Shown here: in pieces, positions 9,075-19,002 of the stretch | How the letters are laid out: each line of letters opens with the position of its first letter | Numbering within the stretch: position 1 is the stretch's first letter | From: Telmatospirillum siberiense | Lineage (GTDB): Bacteria > Pseudomonadota > Alphaproteobacteria > Rhodospirillales > Magnetospirillaceae | DNA length: 64,000 nt | Assembly (NCBI RefSeq): GCF_002845745.1 | Contig: NZ_PIUM01000004.1 | Coordinates: 212,219 to 276,218 of the forward strand | Reading direction: 5' to 3' | Translations under genes and position numbers: made by a program | Notes under the pieces: model-generated | What the model saw: only the letters and a program-made list of their open reading frames with translations | Database searches by the model: none | What the model was told of the DNA's origin: nothing

Positions 9075-10391
9075 ATGTCGCAGTCGAAAGCAGCCACTCT
9101 ATCAAGTATTGCTGACACAGCGCTGACCGTCGTCGGTAAATATCGATGGCGGATTTGCGCGCTTTTGTTTTTTTCGACGACCATCAATTACATGGATCGC
9201 ATGGTGTTCGGTTTATTGAAGCCGACATTGATGAATGATCTGCATTGGACGGAAACCGAATATGGCGACATCGTCGCCGTCTTTTCCCTGTTCTATGCGT
9301 TCGGTTATCTTGGCGTCGGGCGTTTCATGGATAAGATCGGTGTCCGCATCGGTCTGCCCGGCGCGGTTGCCGCCTGGAGTTTCTTCGCCTGCCTGCATGC
9401 CGGCATGAGCAGTATTTTCGGCTTCAAGGTGGCGCGTGCCGGTCTCGGCCTGACGGAAGGCGGAAATTTCCCTGCCTCCATCAAGACCGTGTCGGAATGG
9501 TTCCCGGCCAAGGAACGGGCCCTGGCCACCGGCATCTTCAATGCCGGCAGCAACGTCGGCGCCGTGGTGGCGCCCATTCTCGTTCCGCTGCTGGTGATGG
9601 CTTGGGGTTGGCAGGCCGCCTTTCTGGTGACCGGCGGCATCGGTTTCCTTTGGGTGATCTTCTGGTTCCTGACCTATCGCAAACCGGAGGAGCATCCGAA
9701 GCTGTCGGCCGCCGAACTGGCCTATATCCGCAGCGATCCGGTGCAGCCCACCGTGAAGATCCCCTGGTTCAAGCTGCTGGGCTACCGCGGCACCTGGGCC
9801 AATGTGGCCGGGACCTGCTTCAGCGCCCCGGTCTGGTGGTTCTACCTGAATTGGGTGCCGGGTTTCCTTTCGAAGCAATACGGCGTCAATCTGATGGCCG
9901 CCATGCTTCCCCTGGTCGTCATCTATTGCATGGCCGACGTCGGCAGCATCGGTGGCGGCTGGTTGTCGTCCCACCTCATCAAGCGGGGGGTCCGGACGCT
10001 GACCGCCCGCAAGATCACCTTCCTGGTCTGCGGTCTGTGCGTCGTACCGGTGTTCATGGCCTCGCAGGTCTCGAGCATGTGGTGGGCGGTGATCCTGATC
10101 GGCATCGCGGCGTCGGCGCACCAGGGCTATTCGGCGAACGTCTATACCATCGTGTCCGATACCATGCCGCAGAACGCGGTCGGCTCGGTGGTCGGCATCG
10201 GCGGCTTCTGCGCCTATATCGTCGGCATGTTCGTCTCGATGGGGGTCGGCCGGCTGCTCGACGCGACCAACGGCAATTATCAACTGCTGTTCGGTATCGC
10301 CTCGTCGCTCTATCTGATCGGACTGGTGGTCATGCATCTGATCCTGCCGAAAGCCGGATCCGGCAAGACTCCGGCCGGTATCGAGGCCTGA
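9075..10391 (+). CDS. exuT: MFS transporter, ACS family, hexuronate transporter-like
   Basis: A 438-residue, 12-helix transporter. The signature TTINYMDRMVFGLLKPTL in helix 1, GRFMDKIGVRIGLP in loop 2-3 and GLTEGGNFPASIKTVSEWFPAKERALATGIFNAGSNVG in the middle are typical of ExuT-type hexuronate:H+ symporters. It follows GGGATGAAAC and is divergent from the uxuB-uxuA operon with operator copies between them, so galacturonate/glucuronate uptake is the natural role. The symbol is given by similarity and context. A GC-rich hairpin follows the stop. Confidence 0.85.
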   Translation: MSQSKAATLSSIADTALTVVGKYRWRICALLFFSTTINYMDRMVFGLLKPTLMNDLHWTETEYGDIVAVFSLFYAFGYLGVGRFMDKIGVRIGLPGAVAAWSFFACLHAGMSSIFGFKVARAGLGLTEGGNFPASIKTVSEWFPAKERALATGIFNAGSNVGAVVAPILVPLLVMAWGWQAAFLVTGGIGFLWVIFWFLTYRKPEEHPKLSAAELAYIRSDPVQPTVKIPWFKLLGYRGTWANVAGTCFSAPVWWFYLNWVPGFLSKQYGVNLMAAMLPLVVIYCMADVGSIGGGWLSSHLIKRGVRTLTARKITFLVCGLCVVPVFMASQVSSMWWAVILIGIAASAHQGYSANVYTIVSDTMPQNAVGSVVGIGGFCAYIVGMFVSMGVGRLLDATNGNYQLLFGIASSLYLIGLVVMHLILPKAGSGKTPAGIEA

Positions 10392-10396
10392 CACAA

Positions 10397-10432
10397 GGAG
10401 CGGCCCCGAACGATGACATCCGGGGCCGCTCC
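10397..10432. terminator. GC-rich hairpin after the ExuT-like gene
   Basis: GGAGCGGCCCCG (10397-10408) and CGGGGCCGCTCC (10421-10432) are perfect 12-bp arms around a 12-nt loop, 5 bp after the stop. The following sequence has only short T groups, so this is a probable but not canonical terminator. Confidence 0.7.
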
Positions 10433-10531
10433 CCTTCGCTTCATCCTCTCCCCTCGATGATCTATAGTCTCGTCGGAGACCAGTGATTATTGCCAACCCA
10501 TAATGATCGGCGCGGCTGGGGGAGTGGGGGA

Positions 10532-11758
10532 ATGGGATCGACCGAGGCGGCCAAGGAAATCCTGCTGAACGTGGGAATCATCCTTGCCGTCGGAACTTTT
10601 TTCGCCGTCGTGGCGCAAAGGATCAAACTGCCCGACGTCGCCATCTATCTGCTCGTCGGTATCGCGCTGGGGCCGGGGATGCTGGGATGGGTGAACATTC
10701 CGGCGGCCAGCACCACCAACCAGATCATCCTCATCTTCGGGGCGTCCTATCTTCTGTTCGACGGCGGCGCGTCGCTGCGTTTCGCCGTCTTGAAGGAGGT
10801 CTGGATCACCATCGTCATTCTGGCGGTCCCGGGCGTGGTGGTGACGGCGCTGATTACCGCCGCCGCCGCTCATTACCTGCTGGGATTGCCGATGATCGTC
10901 GCCCTGCTGCTGGGCAACGCCATCGCCTCGACCGATCCGGCGACCCTGGTGCCGGTTTTCAAGCAGGTCCATGTGAAGGACCGCATCGCCCAGACGGTGA
11001 TCAGCGAATCGGCTTTCAACGACGCCACCGGCGCCGTCATGACCTTCGGCGTCCTGGCGGTCGCCATGGGGTCTGGCGAGGTTTCGCTCGGCCATTCCGT
11101 CCTGGATTTCATCCGGCAGACCGCCATCGGCCTGGGGGCCGGGGTGATCATCGGTTATGCCGCGGCGTTTCTCGTCGCCCATTCGAAATATGGCCATTTC
11201 GCCGAGTTCGCGCCGGCGGTATCCATTCTTGCCGCCATCGCCACCTATCTTCTGGCCGATCGCATGGACGGCAGCGGCTTCATGGCCGTCTTCGTGCTGG
11301 GCATGATCGTCGGCAATCGCCGCTCCTTCGGTTTCGCCATGCCCGGCCGGCACGAGGACAGTTTCGACAGTTGGATCGGCAATCAGACCGCCATGCTGCG
11401 CATGTTCGTCTTCATTCTGCTGGGCTCCCAGGTGGATTTCGCCGTGATGAACAGAAATCTCGCGGGCGGCGTGGCGGTGGTCGCCGTCTTCATGCTGGTT
11501 GCCCGCCCGGTGACCGTGTTTCTGTGCGCCACCCCGGACCGGCGGGCCAAATGGAGCCTGAAAGAGTTGTTGTTCATGTGCTGGGTGCGCGAAACCGGGG
11601 TCATTCCGGCGGCGTTGGCCGGCATGCTGGTCGGCATGAAGGCCCCCGGGGCCGATGTGATCGCCTCGGTCACCTTCATCGCCGTGCTGATGACCATCCT
11701 CATCCAGGCGACCACCACGAAATGGTTGGCGCGAAAATTCGATTTGCTGGTGGAATGA
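10532..11758 (+). CDS. Cation:proton antiporter (CPA1/NhaP type)
   Basis: About 408 residues with 12 or so predicted transmembrane helices. The N-terminal text VVAQRIKLPDVAIYLLVGIALGP is the conserved first-helix motif of the family. The ion-binding region is in GNAIASTDPATLVPVF and SESAFNDATGAV, where the ND pair marks electroneutral CPA1 exchangers. The ATG at 10532 follows GGGGGA. An upstream in-frame start has no good ribosome binding site. It is monocistronic and convergent with the PepSY gene. Na+ or K+ selectivity cannot be told. Confidence 0.88.
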   Translation: MGSTEAAKEILLNVGIILAVGTFFAVVAQRIKLPDVAIYLLVGIALGPGMLGWVNIPAASTTNQIILIFGASYLLFDGGASLRFAVLKEVWITIVILAVPGVVVTALITAAAAHYLLGLPMIVALLLGNAIASTDPATLVPVFKQVHVKDRIAQTVISESAFNDATGAVMTFGVLAVAMGSGEVSLGHSVLDFIRQTAIGLGAGVIIGYAAAFLVAHSKYGHFAEFAPAVSILAAIATYLLADRMDGSGFMAVFVLGMIVGNRRSFGFAMPGRHEDSFDSWIGNQTAMLRMFVFILLGSQVDFAVMNRNLAGGVAVVAVFMLVARPVTVFLCATPDRRAKWSLKELLFMCWVRETGVIPAALAGMLVGMKAPGADVIASVTFIAVLMTILIQATTTKWLARKFDLLVE

Positions 11759-11770
11759 AGTCGAGGGCGG

Positions 11771-12898
11771 TTATCGAGCCGTCTTCTTCGCGCGTTTTAT
11801 CCACCACAAGGCCACGCCGGTTACCGAAAAGAGCAAGGGAAGTCCTCCCGACAGGAAAACCAGGGTGGTCCATGCGCCGCCGAGGCCCCTTGCGGAATGC
11901 AGGGCGTGCTGCCAGGCGAGCAGGCTCTCGCCGGCGCTGAAATCCCGGGGATCGAGCACCGTGACGACATCGCGGCGCCAGGGGTCGATGAAGACGCCGA
12001 TCTGCGGCGAGCCCTGTAATCCGCCGGACGGCAGCAAACCGATACGGAACGGTTGATCGGGACGCAGCGGCAGGGCGACGGAGGCCAGCCGTCCGTCGGG
12101 GATTGCCGTCATCGCCAGGGTGATGGCCTCGTCCACCGTGATCGGCCGGCTGCCGGGGATTGGCTGAACCCGGATGGCGCCGGCCAGCGCTCGCAAATCG
12201 CGGGCCGGCGAAAAGACGTCGACCAGATCGCGCATGGTCTGCGGAAAGGCGAGGGCAACGCCGGAAAAGCCGACCGCCAGAAAGACGATCAGCGTCCAGA
12301 TGCCGACCACGCCGTGCAAGGCGCGGTGAAAAGCGGCGCCCCTCAAGCCCCGGCGCATGGTCAAGGCCGCCCGCCATCGATTGCGACGTGGCCACCAATT
12401 GATCAATCCGCTGATGCCGAGCGTCAGCATGACCAGCCCGAACCAGCCGACGATGTGCCGGCCGTCCTCGCCCATCAGAAGATTGGCGTGAAGCATATGC
12501 AGCCAACGCAGCGCCGTGCCTTCGGGACGGGTGACGGGGGTGAGCGTCGCGCCGTCGATTTCCATGCGGATGGGGGGCGTTCCCCGTCCGGCGGCGGATT
12601 GCAGGCGTATGGAGGCGGGCTCTCCCGGTTCCGGCGGCGCGGCGTAGAGGGAGGCGATGAACCCGTCCGGCGCGGCGGCCCGGGCGGCTTCGATGATCTC
12701 ACCCACCGAATGGACGGCGGCACCGGCGGTTTGCCGAGCCGGATCTTTCACCGGGCCGCCGAGATGATCGGCGCCGACCAGGATGGTTCCCGTCACTCCC
12801 AGCAGGATCAGCGGAAGGCAAAGGAGCAAGCCGGCCCACAGATGGATTTCCCCGACGATTCGCCGCCAGGAAATGGTGCGAAACGATCGGTCGGTCAT
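11771..12898 (-). CDS. PepSY-associated TM protein (iron-uptake reductase-like)
   Basis: A 375-residue inner membrane protein with an N-terminal helix ([24 protein letters not shown]), a long periplasmic region and three further helices, as in the PiuB/FegB group of PepSY TM-helix proteins thought to reduce siderophore-bound iron. Conserved His residues occur in helix 1 and in [14 protein letters not shown] and [11 protein letters not shown]. The start ATG at 12898 overlaps the piuC stop (ATGA). It ends the TonB receptor-piuC-PepSY operon. Confidence 0.85.
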   Translation of the reverse strand: MTDRSFRTISWRRIVGEIHLWAGLLLCLPLILLGVTGTILVGADHLGGPVKDPARQTAGAAVHSVGEIIEAARAAAPDGFIASLYAAPPEPGEPASIRLQSAAGRGTPPIRMEIDGATLTPVTRPEGTALRWLHMLHANLLMGEDGRHIVGWFGLVMLTLGISGLINWWPRRNRWRAALTMRRGLRGAAFHRALHGVVGIWTLIVFLAVGFSGVALAFPQTMRDLVDVFSPARDLRALAGAIRVQPIPGSRPITVDEAITLAMTAIPDGRLASVALPLRPDQPFRIGLLPSGGLQGSPQIGVFIDPWRRDVVTVLDPRDFSAGESLLAWQHALHSARGLGGAWTTLVFLSGGLPLLFSVTGVALWWIKRAKKTAR

Positions 12899-13575
12899 GC
12901 TTCGGCCCATCGGCGCAAGAGATTGTGATAGACGCTGGTGACCAGCGGAACCGCCTGATGCTCGGGGAGGACCTGGGCGAGTTGCTGGATCGCCGAATCG
13001 AGATCGAACAGCATCCGGCGCTGGCCGTCCTCGCGGATCATGCTCTGGATCCAGAAGAAGGAGGCGAGCCGGACGCCCCGGGTCACCGGTTCGACCCGAT
13101 GCAGGCTGCTGCCGGGATAAAGCACCATGTCGCCGGCCGCCAGCTTTACCCGATGGGCGCCAAAACTGTCCTCGATGACCAGTTCGCCACCATCATAGTC
13201 GTCGGGCGGGCTCAGGAAGAGCGTCGCCGAAAGATCGGTACGTACCCGTTCCGACGATCCCTCCACCGGCCGGACCGCGCCGTCCACATGATTGCCGTAG
13301 GTCTGGCCGACGGCGTAGCGATTGAACAGCGGCGGCACGACCTTGAGCGGCAGCGCCGCCGCGATGAACAGGGGAGTCCGGGCCAGTTCCGCCAGGATGA
13401 GGGCGCCCAGCCGTTCGGCGGTGGGATCGCCGGGAGCGAGTTGGTGGTTGTTCTTCACCCGGCTCGACTGGTATCCGGCGGTGACGCGCCCGTCGATCCA
13501 GTCGGCCTGGTCGAGAGCGTTCCGGAACGCTGTCAATTGATCGGCGCCGAGGACGCCCGGAATGTGAGTGAGCAT
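12895..13575 (-). CDS. piuC: PKHD-type Fe(II)/2-oxoglutarate hydroxylase PiuC
   Basis: A 226-residue protein matching the usual size of PiuC/YbiX. The iron triad is His96-X-Asp98 in YGNHVDG and His159 in [12 protein letters not shown], with Arg169 as the expected 2-oxoglutarate contact. The gene starts 9 bp after the TonB receptor stop and runs into the PepSY gene with an ATGA overlap. In other bacteria piuC is an iron-starvation gene next to a catecholate receptor. Its physiological substrate is not known. Confidence 0.95.
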   Translation of the reverse strand: MLTHIPGVLGADQLTAFRNALDQADWIDGRVTAGYQSSRVKNNHQLAPGDPTAERLGALILAELARTPLFIAAALPLKVVPPLFNRYAVGQTYGNHVDGAVRPVEGSSERVRTDLSATLFLSPPDDYDGGELVIEDSFGAHRVKLAAGDMVLYPGSSLHRVEPVTRGVRLASFFWIQSMIREDGQRRMLFDLDSAIQQLAQVLPEHQAVPLVTSVYHNLLRRWAEA

Positions 13576-13584
13576 TTTTTCCGC

Positions 13585-15861
13585 TTAATATTTGTAACTG
13601 ATGGTGAATAAGGCCGAGCGGCCCGGCCCGGGGACGACATGGGACGGGTGAAGCTGGTCGTAATAGAATTTGTTGGTGATGTTGTAGACGTTGAGTTGGA
13701 GGCTGACGTTGTCGGTCAGCGGATATTTCGCCATGGCGTTGGCCGTCCAATAGCTCGGCACCTGTTTCCAGAAATTCACCCCGCCGACGGTGCTCGGCGT
13801 CGCGCTGGCGAAACGGCTGGAGACATAGTTGACCCCGCCGCCGATCTGCATCAGCCAGGGCAGTTTATAGGTGGTCCAGACATTGCCGGAGTGCCGGGGC
13901 ACATTGGCCAGCGGACGGCCGAGATCGCTGGTCGCCGAGGTATTGGGAGATTTGACGATTTCGCTGTAGGTGTAGGCGTAGCCGCCGCTGACCTGCCAGC
14001 GATCCGTCAGCCGGCCGATCGCTTCCAATTCCACCCCTTTGGCCACGGCGTCCCCGGCCAGGATCTGGTAGCTCGAATTGTTCGGATCGGTCTCCCGCTG
14101 ATTGAGCTTCTCCGTGTGATAGAGCGCTCCGTTGAGGGTCAGGCTTTCACCGAACAGGTCCCATTTACTGCCGATTTCATAGGTTTCGTTGCGTTCCGGC
14201 GCCAAGGAGGCGGTACTGCTTTGCAAGGATATCGCTTCGGCCGACGGATTGAAGGACGTGCCGGCCGAGAAATAGATGCTGCCGTTGGGCAGGGGTTTGA
14301 AGACCAACGCGCCGCGCCAGCTCACCATGTCATCGACGCGGGAGAAGGACAGGGCGCCCGCGCCCCTGCCGGTCACCGGATTGGCGTAGGTCGTCTGGTC
14401 GAAACTGGCGTCGAACCTGTCAAATCTGACGCCGCCCATGACTTGCCAATGCTCGTCGAGGGTGATGGTGTCCAGCGCATAGGCGGCCAGTGTATCCGCC
14501 GTGGTGCTGGTCATGGAGGAACGATAGGTGTTGGCGTTGTAGGCCTGGGCGGGATCCGGGGAAACCAGCGAGGTGGTGCTGTAGGGACCGATGGTGCTGT
14601 TGCGGTTGGGATCCGACGTCTCCTGGCCGACCTCGAAGCCGGTCACCAACGCGTGGGCGATCGGACCGGTCCGCACATTGAGCGTCACGTCGGCCTGGTT
14701 TTGCAGAAAGGTTTCCACGCTGTCGCCATAGAGCTGGTTGCGCGACACATTGAGGGAGCCCAGCGACGTGGACGGGCTGACCAGGATCGAGGAGCCGGTG
14801 GCCCCGGCCGCCGTGGTACCGTAGATCTGCGGTTCCGTGATCCGGAACTGGCGGGTGTAATGGGCGTAGCGGAACTGATCGCGCAGGACGATCGCCGATC
14901 CGACGTCATGCTCCAGTTTCACCGTGCCGACATCGACATTGGTCCGCAGATAATCGCCATGCTCGAAACCATAGAAATTGCTTCCCGATACCGATGCCGG
15001 GCGGGCGGTCGCCGATTTGACGCCCGATGCCGATTGGTAGAGCCAGGGAAGCCCATAGTCCGGCACGTCATACTCGGTCTGATGCAGATAGCTAAGGGTC
15101 AGGCGGGTCGGCGTGCCCAGGCCGACGGCGAAGGAGGGGGCGAAGCCGAAGCGGTCGTTCTGGGTGACATCCCTGCCGGCGACGTTCGATTCATGACCCA
15201 TGACATTGAGGCGAATCGCCGTCCCCGGTCCGAGGTCGGGCAGGGCGCGGTTGACGTCGGCGGTCAGCCGCTTGGTGGCATCCGTGCCGAATCCCAGGGT
15301 GCCGGCGGTCAAGGGGGCGAGCTGGGGCGACTTGCCGTCCTGTTCGACCACGCCGCCGGTCGAGCCGCGACCGAACAGAATCGACGACGGCCCCTTGAGG
15401 ACCTGGATGCCGTCGAGATAAAAGGGATCGCGGTAATAGCTGCCGAAATCGCGCATGCCGTCGAGATAGATGTCATTGCGGGCGGTAAAGCCGCGAATGG
15501 TCAGATTGTCGCCTTGCGCGCCGTATTCTCCCGCAGCGAGGCTGATGCCCGGAACGTTGCGCAGCGCGTCGCGCATCGTCGCCACCCCCTGGTCGTCCAT
15601 CAGTTGGCGCGAGACCGTCTCGACGGTCTGCGGCGTATCGCGCAACGGCTGGGTCAGCTTGGGCAGCGAAGGTTGGTCTACCTTGTAGTCGCCCGACGGC
15701 GCGGCCTCGACCGAAACCGGTGGAAGTTGAATGGCGCCGCCGTCCGCCGATTGCGCGGCGGCCTCGGGAACGGAGCCGGCCAGCGCCAGGCCGACGGCGG
15801 ACAGGGCGAGGGAAGGCGTGGAGGCAAGAAGAGGGAAAAGAACGCGCGACGGCGATGCCAT
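13585..15861 (-). CDS. TonB-dependent siderophore receptor, catecholate (Fiu) type
   Basis: About 758 residues. A signal peptide ending near AAAQSA is followed by a TonB-box region, a plug domain (TPQTVETVSRQLMDDQGVATMRDALRNVPGISL, GFTARNDIYLDGMRDFGSYYRDPF, LKGPSSILFGRGSTGG) and a 22-strand barrel that ends in FTISYKY. The plug text is close to Fiu/PiuA-type receptors for iron-catecholates. The ATG at 15861 follows GGAGCTTACCC and fits the signal peptide. The frame continues upstream only through the regulatory region. A perfect Fur-like palindrome lies about 95 bp upstream. Confidence 0.95.
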   Translation of the reverse strand: MASPSRVLFPLLASTPSLALSAVGLALAGSVPEAAAQSADGGAIQLPPVSVEAAPSGDYKVDQPSLPKLTQPLRDTPQTVETVSRQLMDDQGVATMRDALRNVPGISLAAGEYGAQGDNLTIRGFTARNDIYLDGMRDFGSYYRDPFYLDGIQVLKGPSSILFGRGSTGGVVEQDGKSPQLAPLTAGTLGFGTDATKRLTADVNRALPDLGPGTAIRLNVMGHESNVAGRDVTQNDRFGFAPSFAVGLGTPTRLTLSYLHQTEYDVPDYGLPWLYQSASGVKSATARPASVSGSNFYGFEHGDYLRTNVDVGTVKLEHDVGSAIVLRDQFRYAHYTRQFRITEPQIYGTTAAGATGSSILVSPSTSLGSLNVSRNQLYGDSVETFLQNQADVTLNVRTGPIAHALVTGFEVGQETSDPNRNSTIGPYSTTSLVSPDPAQAYNANTYRSSMTSTTADTLAAYALDTITLDEHWQVMGGVRFDRFDASFDQTTYANPVTGRGAGALSFSRVDDMVSWRGALVFKPLPNGSIYFSAGTSFNPSAEAISLQSSTASLAPERNETYEIGSKWDLFGESLTLNGALYHTEKLNQRETDPNNSSYQILAGDAVAKGVELEAIGRLTDRWQVSGGYAYTYSEIVKSPNTSATSDLGRPLANVPRHSGNVWTTYKLPWLMQIGGGVNYVSSRFASATPSTVGGVNFWKQVPSYWTANAMAKYPLTDNVSLQLNVYNITNKFYYDQLHPSHVVPGPGRSALFTISYKY

Positions 15862-15954
15862 GGGTAAGCTCCGGGATGAAGGGGAGAGCTGACCTGGCTG
15901 GCATCCGTATTCGAGGGCGGAAAGCTGGCTGGGTGCGAGGTTGTTCTTATCAAT

Positions 15955-15973
15955 AATAAGAATAATTCTTATT
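15955..15973. promoter_or_regulatory. Fur-like iron box
   Basis: A perfect 9-1-9 palindrome, AATAAGAAT-A-ATTCTTATT, upstream of the siderophore receptor operon. It has the size and AT-rich hexamer structure of Fur boxes. Which alphaproteobacterial regulator (Fur, Mur, Irr or RirA) binds it cannot be decided from sequence. Confidence 0.75.
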
Positions 15974-16042
15974 TTCAAGACGATTTTATGGATGTTCGAT
16001 CATTCGCCGCAACCGGCGGTCCTCTCTGGTCCGAAAAAGGAA

Positions 16043-16074
16043 AACCCCCCGCCCACGGAAACGGGCGAGGGGTT
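16043..16074 (-). terminator. Rho-independent terminator of hexuronate cluster 2
   Basis: On the minus strand a GC-rich stem (arms 16063-16074 and 16043-16054, one mismatch) is followed by GGTTTTCCTTTTT. This is a convincing intrinsic terminator about 55 bp after the SDR stop. A second stem, CCTTGTCAGCC (16085-16095) with GGCTGACAAGG (16112-16122), lies just upstream of it. Confidence 0.8.
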
Positions 16075-16128
16075 GTATGGCGGTCCTTGTCAGCCCGGAG
16101 CCTTTACTCCAGGCTGACAAGGGATGGT

Positions 16129-16983
16129 TTACACTCCCGAATAAGCGGCGAATCCGCCGTCGATGGGCACGACAATGCCATTGACGAAGCCCGAGGCCGC
16201 ATCGCTGACCAGCCACAGCAAGGTGCCGACCAGTTCTTGCGGTTCGCCGAAACGGCCCATCGGCGTGTGATCGATGATCTTCTTGGCGCGGGCGGTGAAT
16301 TCGCCGCTGGCCTCGTCGATCAGCAACTTGTGATTCTGGTTGGTCAGGAAGAAGCCCGGCGCCAGGGCATTGACGCGGATGCCGACCTTGGAGAAATGCA
16401 CGGCCAGCCATTGGGTGAAGTTGCTGACCGCCGCCTTGGCTCCGCTGTAAGCGGGGATCTTGGTCAGCGGGCAGAAGGCGTTCATCGAGGAGATGTTGAT
16501 GATCGAGCATCCCTTGCGGCCGATCATCTGACGGGCGAAGACCTGGGAGGGGATCAGGCTGCCCAGGAAGTTCAGGTTGAAGACGAATTCGATGCCCTTA
16601 GGATCGAGATCGAAGAAGGTGGTGAGCGACGGATCGTCGAGATCGGCCTCTTCCAGCCATTCCTTGCTGGTGGTGCCTTTCGGATGATTGCCGCCGGCGC
16701 CGTTGAGCAGCAGATCGCAGGGTCCGAAGGCCGCCTTGACGGCCTCGGCGGCCGCTTCCAGCGAGGCCCGCTCCAGCACGTTGGCGGCGAATCCCTTCGC
16801 GGTGAGGCCGTCGGCCCGCAAGCCTTCGGCGGCGGCTTCGGCGGCTTCGGCATTGAGGTCGAGGATGGCGACCTTGGCGCCGCATTCGGCCAGGGCCCTG
16901 GCCAGTTGCGAGCAGAGGACGCCACCGCCGCCGGTGACCACGGCGACGCGATTCGACAGGTCGATGGAGAAGGGAATGCTCAT
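16129..16983 (-). CDS. SDR-type D-mannonate oxidoreductase (fructuronate reductase)
   Basis: A 284-residue classical SDR. It has [17 protein letters not shown] at the cofactor site, the [12 protein letters not shown] segment typical of the Bacillus UxuB (YjmF)-like group, and the catalytic Ser with Tyr-X-X-X-Lys in [20 protein letters not shown]. The start at 16983 has GGGGAG upstream and forms an ATGA overlap with the preceding uxuA copy. The tight coupling to mannonate dehydratase supports the reaction fructuronate to mannonate. It would be a non-homologous alternative to uxuB at 7108-8619. Confidence 0.85.
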   Translation of the reverse strand: MSIPFSIDLSNRVAVVTGGGGVLCSQLARALAECGAKVAILDLNAEAAEAAAEGLRADGLTAKGFAANVLERASLEAAAEAVKAAFGPCDLLLNGAGGNHPKGTTSKEWLEEADLDDPSLTTFFDLDPKGIEFVFNLNFLGSLIPSQVFARQMIGRKGCSIINISSMNAFCPLTKIPAYSGAKAAVSNFTQWLAVHFSKVGIRVNALAPGFFLTNQNHKLLIDEASGEFTARAKKIIDHTPMGRFGEPQELVGTLLWLVSDAASGFVNGIVVPIDGGFAAYSGV

Positions 16984-18041
16984 GCCCGTTTCTCCCCGGC
17001 TTTCTTGGCTTTGGCGACGCCCTCCCACAGACCGTTGAGATAGACCGCGCCGAGAGCCCGGTCATAAAGGCCGTATCCCGGCTTGCCGGTTTCACCCCAG
17101 ATCATCCGGCCGTGGTCGGGACGCACATAGCCCTCGAAGCCGGCTTCGTAATAAGCCCGAATGATCTCGCCCATGTCCAGCGAGCCGTCTTCCGAACGAT
17201 GGCCGGTTTCGAAGAAGTCGCCCCGTTCGTTGTTCTTGACGTTTCTCAGATGGGCGAAGTGGATGCGCCCCTGGCCCGCGAATTCGCGGACCATCGCCAC
17301 GATGTCGTTCTTGCTATCGGCGCCCAGGGATCCGGAACACAGCGTCAGGCCGTTGGCGGGCGTATCGACGATGGCGAGCAGGCGCTTGAGGTCGGCGCGG
17401 TTCTTGACGATGCGGGGCAGGCCGAAGATCGGGCGCGGCGGATCGTCGGGATGGATGGCCATCTTGATGCCGACCTCGTCGGCCGTCGGGATGACGCCCT
17501 TCAGGAAATAGGTGAGGTTGGCCCACAGCTTTTCCTCGTCGATGCTGGCGTACTCGGCCAGCAGCGCCTTCAATTCCTCGGGCTTGTAGCTGGCGTCCCA
17601 TCCGGGCAGGTCGATCCCCTTGCTGAGGTCGATCTTATCGACGACATCGACGTCGAAGCCCAATGTCGTCGAGCCGTCGGGCAGAACCATTTCCAGCGTC
17701 GTGCGGGTCCAGTCGAAGACCGGCATGAAGTTGTAGCAGACGACCTTCAGGTCGCAGGCGGCCAGATTGCGCAGGGTCTGGGCGTAGTTGGCGATCAGCC
17801 GGTCGCGCGAGGGCTTGCCCAGCTTGATGTCCTCATGCACCGGCACGCTTTCGATGACGTCGAACTTCAAGCCGTGGGATTCGATCTTGGCTTTCAGCGC
17901 CTTGATCTTCTCCACCGGCCAGGTCTCGCCCACCGGGACGTCGTAGACCGCCGAAACGATGCCGTCCATCCCGGGAATCTGCCGGATGTAATCGAGCGTC
18001 ACCGGATCGCTGTCGCCATACCAGCGAAAAGTCATTTTCAT
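16980..18041 (-). CDS. uxuA: D-mannonate dehydratase (short, Bacillus-type)
   Basis: A 353-residue protein, close to the length of Bacillus UxuA. Motifs match the first copy: [12 protein letters not shown] at the N-terminus, [42 protein letters not shown] and [10 protein letters not shown] at the C-terminus. The start ATG at 18041 follows AAGGAG. A long in-frame extension back to 18383 overlaps the gntR gene and is not credible. It is the middle gene of gntR-uxuA-SDR. Having both length classes of UxuA suggests separate acquisition or substrate specialisation. Confidence 0.93.
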   Translation of the reverse strand: MKMTFRWYGDSDPVTLDYIRQIPGMDGIVSAVYDVPVGETWPVEKIKALKAKIESHGLKFDVIESVPVHEDIKLGKPSRDRLIANYAQTLRNLAACDLKVVCYNFMPVFDWTRTTLEMVLPDGSTTLGFDVDVVDKIDLSKGIDLPGWDASYKPEELKALLAEYASIDEEKLWANLTYFLKGVIPTADEVGIKMAIHPDDPPRPIFGLPRIVKNRADLKRLLAIVDTPANGLTLCSGSLGADSKNDIVAMVREFAGQGRIHFAHLRNVKNNERGDFFETGHRSEDGSLDMGEIIRAYYEAGFEGYVRPDHGRMIWGETGKPGYGLYDRALGAVYLNGLWEGVAKAKKAGEKRA

Positions 18042-18127
18042 GTCGCGTGTCTCCTTAACGATGTTGGTGCCGGTGCCGGTGTCGGGACCGGCGATTTTTC
18101 TTGAAAGCGAAGCGTTGGAAAAGGGGG

Positions 18128-18835
18128 TCAGGAACGGGCGGAACGCCTGCGCGAAGGCGGGAGGTCCTGGCCCGTCTCGCTCAGGCCGAGCTTTTCGACC
18201 GTCGTGATGATCTCCCTGAGATGGCATCGCAAAGCCTCCCGCGCTTTCACCTCGTCGCCTTGGGCGACGGCGTCGACGATGGCTTTGTGCTGCCCGGTCA
18301 GTTTCGCCATGTGATCCGGCATGCGGAAGCTGACATGACGGACCCGGTCCATATGGACCTTGGATTGCTGGACGATGCGCCATGTCTGGAGGTGACCGGA
18401 CGCTTTCGCCAGCAAGGTGTGCAGGGCCTCGTCGAGTTCATAGAACTTGTCCCAGTCGTCGTAGCGGACGGCGCGCTCCTGCTGTTCGAGATTGTCCTGG
18501 AGAAGACGGAGCGTGGCCTTGTCCATCCGCCGGACGGCGTCCACGATGAGGGCGCATTCCAAATGCTCACGGATGAACTGGGCTTCGTTGACCGAATCGA
18601 TCGAGATGGGAGCGACGAAGGTACCCACCTGCGGAATGATCCGGACAAGGCCGTCCTCCGACAGTTTGATCAGGGCTTCGCGGACCGGTGTGCGACTGAC
18701 CCCCAGGCGATCGGACAGTTCCGCCTCGGACAGTTGCGCGTTGGGCGGCAATGCGCCGCTGACGATCTCTTCCTTCACCGTTTCGAAGACCTGGACGGCC
18801 AGGCGAAGTTGCTTGTTCGCGGGGAGTATGGCCAT
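18128..18835 (-). CDS. GntR/FadR-family (FCD) transcriptional regulator of hexuronate cluster 2
   Basis: A 235-residue paralogue of the regulator at 3592-4287, sharing for example [23 protein letters not shown] and [14 protein letters not shown]. The wHTH covers about residues 20-80 and the FCD domain about 95-215. The ATG at 18835 is chosen because it follows GAGGGACGTG. A start at 18874 lacks a ribosome binding site. It is the first gene of its operon and lies next to a perfect dyad of the shared operator, so autoregulation is likely. Confidence 0.9.
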   Translation of the reverse strand: MAILPANKQLRLAVQVFETVKEEIVSGALPPNAQLSEAELSDRLGVSRTPVREALIKLSEDGLVRIIPQVGTFVAPISIDSVNEAQFIREHLECALIVDAVRRMDKATLRLLQDNLEQQERAVRYDDWDKFYELDEALHTLLAKASGHLQTWRIVQQSKVHMDRVRHVSFRMPDHMAKLTGQHKAIVDAVAQGDEVKAREALRCHLREIITTVEKLGLSETGQDLPPSRRRSARS

Positions 18836-18900
18836 CACGTCCCTCAAATCCTCTTCAGGCTGAACGGGATCCATCGGATGCCCGTGCTATAGGCTGGTTA

Positions 18901-18928
18901 ATGGTATACTACCATGGCAGCGTGTCAA
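18901..18928 (-). promoter_or_regulatory. GntR-type operator C (full dyad) next to a -35 element
   Basis: ATGGTA-TAC-TACCAT (18901-18915) is a perfect inverted repeat and resembles FCD-GntR/UxuR operators built on TGGT...ACCA. On the minus strand TTGACA (18928-18923) lies directly upstream of it, so a bound dimer would cover the gntR-uxuA promoter. The 18 bases 18904-18921 are repeated exactly at 19003-19020. Confidence 0.75.
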
Positions 18929-19002
18929 CGAAATTTGCCGGGACAGCGGAATTTCAGGTGGAATTTCCTTCTCGAAAAAAGGGGCTTGTACGACGCAATA
19001 AC

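Noticed and set aside
9213..10496. 427-codon minus-strand ORF opposite the ExuT-like transporter
   Set aside because: It is rich in His, Asp, Gly and Arg as expected for a shadow of a transporter gene. It has no start signal.
13639..15867. 742-codon plus-strand ORF opposite the siderophore receptor gene
   Set aside because: The minus strand encodes a complete TonB-dependent receptor with signal peptide. The opposite frame has no protein-like features.
18042..18383. N-terminal extension of the second UxuA
   Set aside because: It overlaps the gntR gene and does not match the family. AAGGAG precedes the ATG at 18041.
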